A program made the translations under genes and the position numbers. The notes under the pieces are model-generated. The model made no database searches and was not told the DNA's origin. It saw only the letters and a program-made list of their open reading frames with translations. Below, piece after piece: positions 50,473 through 59,156 of a DNA stretch of 61,425 nt (positions are counted from its first letter, which is position 1; every line of letters begins with the position of its first letter). This DNA comes from CAZTDD01 sp964612675 (GTDB lineage: Bacteria > Hinthialibacterota > Hinthialibacteria > Hinthialibacterales > JAKPRU01): the NCBI GenBank assembly GCA_964612675.1, contig CAZTDD010000023.1, positions 1 through 61,425 on the forward strand, written 5' to 3'.

Positions 50473-51698
50473 GCCGGTTGCTTCTGCTCTTCGGATTCCT
50501 TCTGGTGTTCAAGAAGTTTGGTCTGTTCCGGGGCGGCAGGGAGCGAAATGACCACCTGAGTCCCCTGGCCGATTCGGCTTCGGATGTTGATTTCCCCCCG
50601 ATGCTCGTGCACGATACGTCGTACCATCATCAATCCCAGGCCCGTTCCTTTCTCCTTGGTGGTGAAATACGGTTCGAACACACGCTCCACGTCGCTGTCC
50701 AGAATTCCCGCGCCGGTGTCGGTAAAGATGAAGTTGACCTGATCATTGTCGCGGACGAGAGTAATCGTCACGCACCGCTCGCCCGGCTCTCTTCCTTCCT
50801 CCAACAACGTTTGCGATGCTTCGTTGATCGCGTCCACAGCATTCTGCAGGATATTGATGAATGCCTGCTTGAGCTGAATCGGGTCGCCGAGGATGTACGG
50901 AACCTCTCCTTCTTCATGAACAATGACCTCAATCTTCTCTTCTTCAAAGTCCGGTTTGAGCAAGGCCAACGTATCCGTAATCATCGCACGTGGGGAGAGC
51001 CGTACGAAGGAAGTGGCTCCTCGCCGTGCCGTAGAGAGAAACGAACTCAAGATGTTGTTCAGCCGTTTGATTTCATTCTGAATCACGCCCAGGATTTCCA
51101 GAATCTCGCCGTCCTGATTTTCCGCCCGCCGGAGTTTTCGACGGAGAAGCTGGAGGTGAATCGAAAGAGAATTCAGCGGGTTCCGGATCTCGTGTGACAT
51201 CCCCGCTGTCAGTGTGGTGAGGGCTGCGAGTTTCTCGGCATGACGCAACCGTTCTTCCTTCCGGCGTTCCTCCGTACGGTCCACGAAGAAGAAGAGCAGA
51301 GATGTGCCCTCATGGCCGGAGCGCAACGGGACGACATTCGCTTCCAGATAAACGTCTCGGTCTCCCTGCCGGAGAACCACCTCCTGCCGCAGGTTCTCCT
51401 TACGGCTTTCCATACTTTTGCGGCACATATCAATTACCCAGAGATAGGTAACCACCTCATCCGCAGGCTGACCGGTTACCCGGTCGATGTCGTCGATCTC
51501 GAAACGTTCGGCGGCGGGTTGATTCATATAGGAGATGGTGAAATCGGGTGCGATTACCAGCATTCCCTCAAGCATACTGTCGAAGATCAGCCGGAATAGA
51601 TCGCGCTCCTCGGCTACCTCTACCAGGTAGTCTACGACCTGTTGTTTGTCGATCTTGTCGGCGTGGCCGAGTATGCGGGAAAGAAAAGTGCTTTTCAT
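50469..51698 (-). CDS. PAS-containing sensor histidine kinase (NtrB-like)
   Basis: 409 residues with no transmembrane segment, so probably cytosolic. An N-terminal helix (1-35), PAS domain (about 36-145; LIFDSMLEGMLVIAPDFTISYMNQPAAERF), HisKA with phospho-acceptor His169 (GMSHEIRNPLNSL) and a HATPase: N box NILQNAVDAINEA, G1 DTGAGI, F box FEPYFTTKEKGTGLGL. The H-box order resembles NtrB-type kinases that partner sigma-54 regulators; the one such regulator in the window is 35 kb away. First gene of the kinase-DUF62-GT4-barrel operon. The start ATG has no clear ribosome site. Confidence 0.93.
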   Translation of the reverse strand: MKSTFLSRILGHADKIDKQQVVDYLVEVAEERDLFRLIFDSMLEGMLVIAPDFTISYMNQPAAERFEIDDIDRVTGQPADEVVTYLWVIDMCRKSMESRKENLRQEVVLRQGDRDVYLEANVVPLRSGHEGTSLLFFFVDRTEERRKEERLRHAEKLAALTTLTAGMSHEIRNPLNSLSIHLQLLRRKLRRAENQDGEILEILGVIQNEIKRLNNILSSFLSTARRGATSFVRLSPRAMITDTLALLKPDFEEEKIEVIVHEEGEVPYILGDPIQLKQAFINILQNAVDAINEASQTLLEEGREPGERCVTITLVRDNDQVNFIFTDTGAGILDSDVERVFEPYFTTKEKGTGLGLMMVRRIVHEHRGEINIRSRIGQGTQVVISLPAAPEQTKLLEHQKESEEQKQPA

Positions 51699-51890
51699 GA
51701 TCGTGACGGGAACGGTTCGGTGGGAGCCTCGTCCTCCCGAACGGGACGATCGGGTTACCCTTTCTTTCTTGTGTGCACGGATGACCCATGAACACTCTCA
51801 AGAATATGCTCCTAGGTAAAATAGTAAATACAACGGACTACCGTCTCAATAGAGACTTCACAAAACTTTGTAAGAAAGGGATTGGTTGGA

Positions 51891-52838
51891 TTACGGGAGG
51901 TCTGATTCGGAACGCCTGTCGAACGACTCTGCTTTTTTCAACAAGCCGAATCGAAAGCAAAGATACAGAAAAGGAATGACCAAGACCAACATTACAAGCC
52001 CGACTATCCCGTCATAGAACTGGGACCCTCCGAAGATCTCCTCGGGTACGTTGCGTACCTTGTCGAAGAGGTCTTTCGCGAACTGGATTACAAATACCCA
52101 TCCCGCGTGCAACCCGATGGCAGTGAAGAGGTCTTTGGTTATGAGCACGGACACACATAGTGCGCTGCTTACCAAGAAAAGACCGACAAAATCCGGGAAA
52201 AGATGGAATTGCTCCCACCAGCCATAGAGGAGGTGCTGAGCGGAGACTGGTCCCACCAGCCAGGAATGTCGGTCTATGGGGATGTCGCCGGCTCGAAAAA
52301 AATGAACGCCGGAAAAGATGATGCCGGTCAGAAGCAGCGCCGAGAAGGGTTTGTTCCGGCGCAGAAATGCGTGAAACAGAGCCCCACGGAACAATATTTC
52401 TTCCAGAATTCCTACTGCAGCGGCCGTAGCGAAGCCTCCGAGGATCGCAGCGCTGATATACCCCAGGGTCAGATTCTCATCGCGTTCGATTACACGATGC
52501 CCGAAGGCGAACGCGACCAGCTGAAGGGCGGCCAGGCTCACGATTCCCACTACAAGCCCTGTCAGCAGGTTTCGACGCCATCGGCTGTGACGCACTAGAC
52601 CGATCTGACCGGCCGGGGGGATATATAAGTATCGCCGGAAGAAGAAAGCACCCAGAAGAAACAGTGCCATGACCCACCGGCGGTACACCTTTGGAGCGGA
52701 GTATTCGCGGAGCCCTTCGAGCAGAGAAAGACTATCGATCAGTTGAACAGTTGGGGGAGTCAGTATGGAGGCCCCTATCACGGCACCCAAAACGAGCAGC
52801 AGCCAGTTCAAGACTCCCCTGGATGTTTCATTTTGCAT
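51891..52838 (-). CDS. CPBP-family intramembrane metalloprotease (Abi/CAAX-like)
   Basis: 315 residues from the ATG at 52838 (GGAG six bases upstream; further in-frame ATGs lie up to 52901, inside or next to repeat F). About eight membrane helices. Catalytic motifs: EEILFRG (EExxxR) in one helix, IFSGVHF (FxxxH) in the next, and GLHAGWVF in a later helix supplying another His. The family includes eukaryotic CAAX proteases and bacterial proteins of bacteriocin self-immunity; the substrate here is unknown. It stands alone, 192 bases upstream of the kinase operon. Confidence 0.9.
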   Translation of the reverse strand: MQNETSRGVLNWLLLVLGAVIGASILTPPTVQLIDSLSLLEGLREYSAPKVYRRWVMALFLLGAFFFRRYLYIPPAGQIGLVRHSRWRRNLLTGLVVGIVSLAALQLVAFAFGHRVIERDENLTLGYISAAILGGFATAAAVGILEEILFRGALFHAFLRRNKPFSALLLTGIIFSGVHFFRAGDIPIDRHSWLVGPVSAQHLLYGWWEQFHLFPDFVGLFLVSSALCVSVLITKDLFTAIGLHAGWVFVIQFAKDLFDKVRNVPEEIFGGSQFYDGIVGLVMLVLVIPFLYLCFRFGLLKKAESFDRRSESDLP

Positions 52839-52853
52839 AGTTGACTCCATAAT

Positions 52854-53055
52854 TGATGAGGCGACAAAAAGTCGAGGAAGTGGAACAAAAGAAGTATTCA
52901 ACCCCCTCTGTATCTCCCCTTACTGCGGCCACGCAAGCGTGGCCCTCTTGGGGGAGAATACGCTGCAGACACGCTCGTTTCTTTTCCTCCCCCGAGACCG
53001 GGGGAGGTTAGGAGGGGGTTGAAATCCGTATCCCAGACTTTTTGCGAACCTGTCA
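52854..53055. repeat. Dispersed element F (~200 bp, complete)
   Basis: A complete copy: left end TGATGAGGCGACAAAAAGTC, right end GACTTTTTGCGAACCTGTCA. Interior: CAACCCCCTC...GAGGGGGTTG with a perfect GGCCACGCAAGCGTGGCC hairpin and CCCCCGAGACCGGGGG. It begins 15 bases before the CPBP start codon, so it may affect that gene's promoter. Confidence 0.85.
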
Positions 53056-53173
53056 GGCTTGGGGGACAAGGAATACGTACAGGCACGCGTTTTCGCGTTC
53101 ATTTTCAGGCTCATTCGAATGCGGCCTCAGTCCGAGCGAACGCGCGTTCGATCCGAAGTACCCTCCACAAGAT

Positions 53174-53268
53174 TGATGCAATCGCAAAAAGTCGGGAGAG
53201 ATCTTCTCCCTCTCCCGGGGGGAGAGGGAACTTCCGATGCCAACTTTCGACTTTTTGCCGGACCGTCA
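53174..53268. repeat. Compact 95-bp element with GCAAAAAGTC ends
   Basis: The smallest complete member: left end TGATGCAATCGCAAAAAGTC, right end GACTTTTTGCCGGACCGTCA, with CCCTCTCCCGGGGGGAGAGGG as the only interior hairpin. The right 46 bases equal the fragment at window positions 1-46. A 118-base spacer separates it from element F. Confidence 0.85.
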
Positions 53269-53283
53269 TTATTCACGATCGAC

Positions 53284-53320
53284 AAAAACAACGGGGAGTG
53301 ATCGGTTGACCACTCCCCGT
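53284..53320 (-). terminator. Terminator of the porin-like gene
   Basis: On the minus strand a 10-bp stem (ACGGGGAGTG/CACTCCCCGT) with a 10-base loop is followed by TGTTTTTG, 24 bases past the porin stop. Confidence 0.85.
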
Positions 53321-53343
53321 GAAGAATCTCGTTATCCCAGCGA

Positions 53344-54750
53344 TTAGAATACGACTTTCACGCCTGTCCGGAAGAAGTAGGCTTCGTCGTCAGAACCAGC
53401 CAGGTCTTCCGCGCCATCGCCAGGCCAGAAGACGCCGCCACCGGCAAAGGCACCGACTTCTTCGTTGAACTGATAGTCGAGTTGGAGATCCCACTCGAAG
53501 CCGAGATCATCGTCGTCAGCGGGATTCGCAAAGCCGAGCATGGTTACGTCATTTCCGTCCTCATCGAGGAGGAAGTAGTACCAGTCAGAGCAAAGGCTCC
53601 AGCTCTCGTTGAGGTCCAGGCCGCCAGAAACGTGGAAGATGTGGACGTTGCTGTTGGGATCCAGGATCTCGCCGTAAGTTTTGTCTTCGAACAGAGAAAT
53701 GAATCCATCAAAATCTTCATCTTGATTGAGAGCGCCCGGGACGTTGTTTTCATCGCCTTCGAGCCATGTATAGATGAAGCCGATGTTCGGATTCATGTCG
53801 TATTCCGGATGCCAGTTGATACCGGCTTCCGCGCCGAACCCTTCGAAGTCGCCATCGCCAACCGTGTTCAAGGCTACGCCAGGAATGCCACCGTTGTCGA
53901 TGTCACCGAAGTTGTAGGCCACTTCCGCTTTGTAGGAGAGAACGTCGGTCATGCAATCGCCGGCCAGACGCGCACCAACAACGAATTGCTCGATTTCGCC
54001 CATGTTAACTTCGGAGAAATCACCATCGGTGTACGCGAAGTAACCGTCTAACTGATGACCTTCCATCCCAATGTAAGAGGCGTTGATAGCCCAAACGCCG
54101 ACGTCGAGATCATCGGGGCCGGGATCATCGACTGCCTGCGCATACCAGACATCGACGATAGCTGTGTCCAGATCCCATTCCAACACGAGGGCGTCGAACG
54201 GATCGGTTTCCCATGTACCGATGTCCGCGATATCGTCCGGTGACATCATATTTCCATCTCCGAACCAGAAGGAACCGCCCCACCATTTGTTGAAGTTGTC
54301 GGCATGAGGATTATCGCCGAAGGTCATGAACTGACGACCGGCGAGGATACTCAGGCTGGAATCGTAAATGTTCGCGACCTGCATGTAGGCTTCTTCCAAA
54401 AAGACATCCAGATCAGTGTGGTTCCGGTCAAACTGATTGGGATCGTTGTCAATAACCGCGTTGTTGACGTTATCCCACTGATACTGCCAGGACTCCATCG
54501 CTCGATCTGCTTCCAGACTAATGCGAACCATCACATTGTCCGCCAAATCGGCCTGGAACCACAGGTGAGCTTCTGTACGAAGAAAATCCACTTCTTCGCG
54601 CATGCTGTCGTCCAGATCGTCTGTGTTCTCACCGTAGTAGAACAGCAGGAACAGATCGCCGCCAATGTCCATGTTGCTGATGTCGGCACTCGCCGTGCCA
54701 GGGACGAAGGCAAAGGCACCAAGCAAGAATAATGTTGCGAAACGTTTCAT
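53344..54750 (-). CDS. Outer-membrane beta-barrel porin-like protein
   Basis: 468 residues with a signal peptide ending ASA (about 1-22). The mature protein is strongly acidic and rich in Asp, Gly and aromatic residues, with alternating hydrophobic strands (GGDLFLLFYYGEN, AHLWFQADLADNVMVRISLEAD, DGYFAYTDGDF, FGAEAGINWHPEYDMNPNIGFIYTW) and a C-terminal Phe (AYFFRTGVKVVF), the usual signal for BamA-mediated insertion. An alginate-export/AlgE-type porin is possible but not proven. Start ATG with AGGGGG upstream. Expressed from a promoter about 230 bases upstream, so its leader is long. Confidence 0.85.
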   Translation of the reverse strand: MKRFATLFLLGAFAFVPGTASADISNMDIGGDLFLLFYYGENTDDLDDSMREEVDFLRTEAHLWFQADLADNVMVRISLEADRAMESWQYQWDNVNNAVIDNDPNQFDRNHTDLDVFLEEAYMQVANIYDSSLSILAGRQFMTFGDNPHADNFNKWWGGSFWFGDGNMMSPDDIADIGTWETDPFDALVLEWDLDTAIVDVWYAQAVDDPGPDDLDVGVWAINASYIGMEGHQLDGYFAYTDGDFSEVNMGEIEQFVVGARLAGDCMTDVLSYKAEVAYNFGDIDNGGIPGVALNTVGDGDFEGFGAEAGINWHPEYDMNPNIGFIYTWLEGDENNVPGALNQDEDFDGFISLFEDKTYGEILDPNSNVHIFHVSGGLDLNESWSLCSDWYYFLLDEDGNDVTMLGFANPADDDDLGFEWDLQLDYQFNEEVGAFAGGGVFWPGDGAEDLAGSDDEAYFFRTGVKVVF

Positions 54751-54984
54751 GAATCAGTCCCCCTTTGGTTATCTTTGGGTATTTGGGTTTATGGCTCTCG
54801 GTTCAGTTGAATTTGCGGTTGAGTAGGTCACCTCAACCCATCGGCAGTTATATTTGTCAAACCCCTCAGGGAATTCTGATACCCTTCGCGGCCTGCGAAG
54901 ACTTGTCTTCCACCTCCTTCTTCGGCCAGAGTCGCTTTGGGACAAATCTGGAATTAAATTGGTACTAAGGCCCAAAGCCGTACA
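54751..54984 (-). other. Long 5' leader of the porin-like gene
   Basis: About 228 untranslated bases are predicted between the promoter and the ATG. It contains an inverted repeat GGTTGAG/CTCAACC (about 54816-54837) and an AT-rich part. No known riboswitch was recognised. Long leaders are typical of outer-membrane porin mRNAs controlled by small RNAs. Confidence 0.4.
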
Positions 54985-55014
54985 ATTGTAAAAGATCTTT
55001 GTCCGAAAAGTCAA
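54985..55014 (-). promoter_or_regulatory. Promoter for the porin-like gene
   Basis: Minus strand: TTGACT, 18 bases, TACAAT (each five of six). Confidence 0.65.
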
Positions 55015-55346
55015 GCGGTCAGTTCGCAATTTTTCTCAAAAAACTGATGAGTGTGGCAAAACAACCACATCGTGATAAAACTTTTGATCTCAATGCGTTA
55101 TGATTGGCTTTCCAATACGAAGTAAAAACGATTTCACAGGTCGGGGGGAACTTCCGACTTATTTGTGATAGATTTGGGCTGGATTCGTGTGGAGATCGGA
55201 ACCAGGCAAGATTCGAGGACACCATCCTTGTCCGCCTGAATTCTGTTATTCTAGAAACGGCGATGTGGTGCGAATGTGTCGCCGAATGTCTTCTAAATGT
55301 TTGGATCGTTGAGGGATAGGAAATTTCTCGGGAGGACACACCATCC
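55015..55346. other. Intergenic region upstream of the NHL/dockerin lipoprotein
   Basis: No gene. It is AT-rich at about 55030-55140 and carries the upstream flank of two divergent genes. No clear promoter for the plus-strand gene: TTGTCC at about 55228 lacks a good -10. GGGAGG (55330-55335) is the ribosome site of the next gene. Confidence 0.4.
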
Positions 55347-58300
55347 ATGAAAACACGGGTTTGTCCCCGGCTGCGCGGATACAAAAGAGCGCCGATCATA
55401 CCAGTTTCTGTTCTAATGGCAACGATCCTGTTTGTCTCCTGTGGTGCCTTGCAGCGTGCTACATCTCCTCCGTCTCAATCTGACACAAGTCAACCCCCCG
55501 CTGAAGCCGTCCCTCAGCAACCCTCGTCGGGTATTCAGTACAGCACGCTCTCTTCAAACGATATCGCAGGCCAGTTTCCCTACGCGCTAACCTACGACAG
55601 GGAAACAGCGACATTATTCTATGCGGATATCTTAAACAACGTTATCTGCCGCAAAAACGCCGACGGATCGGTGGATCTTATTAACCAATCGGTCGGGTTG
55701 GGTCTCTCAACCCCGCTTGCACTGGATCACGTCAGTTCGACCATGCTGGTGATCGCCGATACCGGAAACAAACGCATTTGTGGGTTGACGTTCGATGGAA
55801 GCGCCAGCGAGCTCCTCACAACGAACGGGCGGGTTACGGGCGTCGTCGTCGTGCCCGGCGATGCGATTTATTACAGTAATTATGATGCCTGCACGGTGAT
55901 GAAATCCACGGCTGAAGGGAGTCAGACGGCCGTTGCAGGAATGGGGTCTCCCGGATACAGCGGTGACGGAGGTCCGGCTACCTCGGCGGCGTTGAATGGA
56001 CCGTATGGCTTAGCCTATCACAATCACCAACTCTACATCGCAGACAGTCTGAATCACCGTATCCGCGTCTTAGATCTTCAAAACGGCACAATCCAGACTT
56101 TTGCGGGTAATGGAACGAGAGGCACGTCTATTCCGTCTTCTCCGATGAGCGGGTTGGACGTGGCGTTGAACGAACCCCGAGGCGTTTCCGTAGATGAAGA
56201 GGGAAACGTTTATATTTCGAATACATTTGGGAATTCCATTCTTTGTTTTGATTCAAAGGGACAGCTGTTGCCGGAGATGGTCAAAACGGAGTGGACCGAG
56301 AACGACCGACCTGTTTGTGCTGTGCCGGTCGACGGCAGAGTCGTTTATACAGACCTGGTCACTCCGGGAATTCGCGCCTTCGATACAGCAAAAGCAGTAC
56401 CCGAGCCGCAGGCGAAAGCACAACCCAAGCCGAAAGAACAGCCACAGGGAGAAGGAGAAGCGAAACCGAAGGAGGCGGCGGAACCGAAAGAGAAACCCGA
56501 TCAAAAGCCGTCAGAGCCTGCACCTCAAGCAAAAGAGGAAGGCGAGAAGCCCCAACAAGTCGCCCAGGCTCCGGCAGAACCCAAACCACAGCCCAAACCG
56601 CCGGCGGAAAAGACGCCTCAGCCCAAGCCCCCCGCCGAGAAACCGGAACCCCCACGGCCAACCGGTCCCAAGACAACGCGGGCTTACCTGATCGGTCCGG
56701 AACGTGTGTTGGATCAGCCCTCCGTTACCTACACCCTTTGTGTGGATCTGAAAGCGGGAACCGATGCGGCTGGGATTGTCTCTGAGGTCCGGTGGCAACC
56801 GGACCATTTCGAGTTGATCTCCGTTGTTCCTCACCAGGGCTCGGTTCCCAACAGCCGACGTACTCATCTTTCGGAGAGAAGCGACGGAATTGCATTCACG
56901 GTTCACACACGTGCCGGAACTCCCGCACTTTCCGGAACGGTGGAACTCGTAGACCTGCTTTTCAAATGTGTTTGGGATTCCGAGATTCCCACGGTCTCTA
57001 CGATTGAGGTTGAGAAACCAACGATTCTGGCGTTCAACGGCACGCAGTCGAGGGAGAAGGCCCAGGATTTTACGGTCACGAATTTCCTGTATGGAGACGT
57101 AAATCACGACAGCCAGGTCGACATGGTAGATGCGGTACTGGTATTGAAGAAAAGCGAGTCGCAGACCTCTCGCAGTGAGTGGGCCATGCATGTAGCCGGC
57201 GATGTCGATCTGGACGGGAGGTTGACGATCGCGGACGCGTTTTCCACATCGCGTAGGGCCGCCGATAGAACGTGGGATCTGCCAACCCTTCCGCCGCGAA
57301 ACAAGGCGAAATGGTCCAGTGAAAACTCTCTTCTGCAGGACGCTCTTATCGGCGAAACAGTGGATTGGGACGAGGTGGAAGAACATAGAAAGCTTCAAGA
57401 CACATGGACGAAACAGCTGACCGAAGAGGCGGCTGCGCTGTTTGTCCAGGTGCCCGGTCCGATCGGTGAAAAGGATGAAGAGGTATTGTTGGATTTGGTC
57501 GCCGATCTTCCGGAAGGGATACACCTCGGTGCTTTCGAGACGGCTGTTGAGTACGACACGCGGCGGATCAGCGTGGAAAAGGTCCTCCTCGAAGAACAGG
57601 GGCCGTTGCAAATAGTGGGAACGGCCGAGATAGGTGAAGGAGCCGTTCATCTCGGCGGGATCTGTCGTGCGCCCGGCGACGCCACTGAGACAACGGTGAA
57701 ATTGGCGACTCTTCTGGTTCGACTCAATCCACCGGACGCTCAGAAAGACTGGAATTCTTCCCTGCGACCTGTCGCACGGGAGTTGATTGACTATAACGGA
57801 GAAGCGCTGCTCGGATTCGGCGTCCCCACGCGAATCCGGGGGTACCGTCCCGGAGATGTCAACCGAGACGGCAAAGCCGATAACGTCGACGTTCTCCTTC
57901 TTCTGGAGTCGCTGACCGGGAAGAATGAGGCGGGCGTACGGTCATCGAACGCCGCCGATATGGACGATGATGGCACACGAACGATTCGGGACGCGATTCT
58001 CCTTTTCCGAACCGTGGAAGGAGAGGATCTGTTTGATGTTACCGATCCGGCGTGGAAAGAAATCGCGGCGGATTATAGGATTCGCGGGTTGTTTGAGCGG
58101 GAAGGAGATCCAGGACTTCTGCCGCCTATGGTCGATTTGATTTCCCGCAAGACTCGTGCGAAATCCATGGCGGAGGTAGCGAAAACACACAGCATTTTGG
58201 GACTGGACGGTCCGCCCACACCGGGAGAGAGCGGTCATTTTCTCGGCACGATTCTCTATCAACCTCGCCCGGGTTCTTCACTTGGTGGGTATTTGCAGAG

Positions 58301-58868
58301 TCTCGAATGCGATCCGGCAGTCACGATTGAATCGGTGATGCCCGCACCGGCAATGGAATCGATCAACCAGCCCTTGGTGTATCGCGTTTCGTCCGACCGC
58401 AAACGAATTGAGATTTCCCAGATTCTGGACATGGATTTGGAGTCGGAATCAAGACCCGTGACGCTGGCCTCAATTCTCTTCAAAATGTCAGCTGACGCAG
58501 ACGATTCCATTACGAGCGCGCGAATACGGCTATTGAGTGAGGGTGTGGTCGATCGTTTCGGTAGGCCGGTGGACGTCGTCTGTCCGTCGCATACGGTTTC
58601 GAATTTCATTCCGGGCGATGTGAATCGGGATGGAACCGTTGAGCGGTTGGATGAGGTGCTGCTCATGCGGGTCGTTGCCGGTGAAGTTGAGAAAGACTCA
58701 CTGAAGAACCCCGATGCCGCCGATTTGAACCTGGACGGGGAGGTCGACATCAGCGATGTTGTACTTCTTGAACAAGCTACCCTCGGGGAACAGGGAGAGG
58801 ACGTGATTCGTCGCGCGCGTCGTCGTTCGGCGATCCTGGAGGAGATCAACGAGACGCATCGGAACTGA
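55347..58868 (+). CDS. NHL-repeat lipoprotein with three cohesin-like and three dockerin modules
   Basis: 1173 residues. Signal peptide with a possible lipobox at FVSC (Cys32), so anchored or secreted. NHL-type propeller (about 70-345: GDGGPATSAALNGPYGLAY, LYIADSLNHRIRVLDL, NEPRGVSVDEEGNVYIS). Pro/Lys/Gln-rich linker (about 350-440). Then three beta domains of cohesin type (about 444-580, 697-795, 962-1078), each followed by a dockerin-like pair at 583-639 (GDVNHDSQVDMVDAVLV, GDVDLDGRLTIADAF), 837-893 (GDVNRDGKADNVDVLLL, DMDDDGTRTIRDAILL) and 1090-1147 (GDVNRDGTVERLDEVLL, DLNLDGEVDISDVVLL). The calcium loops are intact in most repeats; the fourth has TRTIR in place of VDVAD. It could act as a scaffold that binds sister dockerins. 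Start set by GGGAGG. Confidence 0.85.
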   Translation: MKTRVCPRLRGYKRAPIIPVSVLMATILFVSCGALQRATSPPSQSDTSQPPAEAVPQQPSSGIQYSTLSSNDIAGQFPYALTYDRETATLFYADILNNVICRKNADGSVDLINQSVGLGLSTPLALDHVSSTMLVIADTGNKRICGLTFDGSASELLTTNGRVTGVVVVPGDAIYYSNYDACTVMKSTAEGSQTAVAGMGSPGYSGDGGPATSAALNGPYGLAYHNHQLYIADSLNHRIRVLDLQNGTIQTFAGNGTRGTSIPSSPMSGLDVALNEPRGVSVDEEGNVYISNTFGNSILCFDSKGQLLPEMVKTEWTENDRPVCAVPVDGRVVYTDLVTPGIRAFDTAKAVPEPQAKAQPKPKEQPQGEGEAKPKEAAEPKEKPDQKPSEPAPQAKEEGEKPQQVAQAPAEPKPQPKPPAEKTPQPKPPAEKPEPPRPTGPKTTRAYLIGPERVLDQPSVTYTLCVDLKAGTDAAGIVSEVRWQPDHFELISVVPHQGSVPNSRRTHLSERSDGIAFTVHTRAGTPALSGTVELVDLLFKCVWDSEIPTVSTIEVEKPTILAFNGTQSREKAQDFTVTNFLYGDVNHDSQVDMVDAVLVLKKSESQTSRSEWAMHVAGDVDLDGRLTIADAFSTSRRAADRTWDLPTLPPRNKAKWSSENSLLQDALIGETVDWDEVEEHRKLQDTWTKQLTEEAAALFVQVPGPIGEKDEEVLLDLVADLPEGIHLGAFETAVEYDTRRISVEKVLLEEQGPLQIVGTAEIGEGAVHLGGICRAPGDATETTVKLATLLVRLNPPDAQKDWNSSLRPVARELIDYNGEALLGFGVPTRIRGYRPGDVNRDGKADNVDVLLLLESLTGKNEAGVRSSNAADMDDDGTRTIRDAILLFRTVEGEDLFDVTDPAWKEIAADYRIRGLFEREGDPGLLPPMVDLISRKTRAKSMAEVAKTHSILGLDGPPTPGESGHFLGTILYQPRPGSSLGGYLQSLECDPAVTIESVMPAPAMESINQPLVYRVSSDRKRIEISQILDMDLESESRPVTLASILFKMSADADDSITSARIRLLSEGVVDRFGRPVDVVCPSHTVSNFIPGDVNRDGTVERLDEVLLMRVVAGEVEKDSLKNPDAADLNLDGEVDISDVVLLEQATLGEQGEDVIRRARRRSAILEEINETHRN

Positions 58869-58901
58869 CGACCGCCTGAACATAGCGGAATCCGGTACGG
58901 C

Positions 58902-59125
58902 TGACGGGGAGGCAAAGAGTGAGAAAAACGAATCTCAACCCCCTCCTCGACGGCTCTCATGTTTGCCTTCGGCAAGCCATGAGACTCCACCCCCGATCTT
59001 CGGGGGAGGAACAGGTTCTTTTTCTCCCCCAAACGGGCCACGTTTGCGTGGCTGCAGTACGGGGAGATACAGAGGGGTTGAAGACTTTTCTTCTTCTACC
59101 CGGACGACTTTTTGTCGAGCCGTTA
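58902..59125. repeat. Dispersed element H (~225 bp) with degenerate left end
   Basis: Left end TGACGGGGAGGCAAAGAGTG (about 14 of 20 match), right end GACTTTTTGTCGAGCCGTTA. The interior CAACCCCCTCCTCGACGGCTCTCATGTTTGCC...CCCCCGATCTTCGGGGG...GGGGAGATACAGAGGGGTTG shares its middle, inverted, with the element at 46825-47022. It fills most of the 288 bases between the NHL lipoprotein and the next gene. Confidence 0.75.
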
Positions 59126-59156
59126 AAGTAGTGAGATTCTTGGCAGGAAAAAGAAG

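Noticed and set aside
56511..57650. 379-codon minus-strand frame
   Set aside because: Antisense to the cohesin-like/dockerin part of the NHL lipoprotein; no domain or start site.
58919..59131. Possible upstream start of the membrane-protein gene (GTG after GGGGAGG, peptide MRKT) duplicated around element H
   Set aside because: The apparent ribosome site belongs to the degenerate left end of element H, and only the first ~9 bases resemble the real start at 59157.
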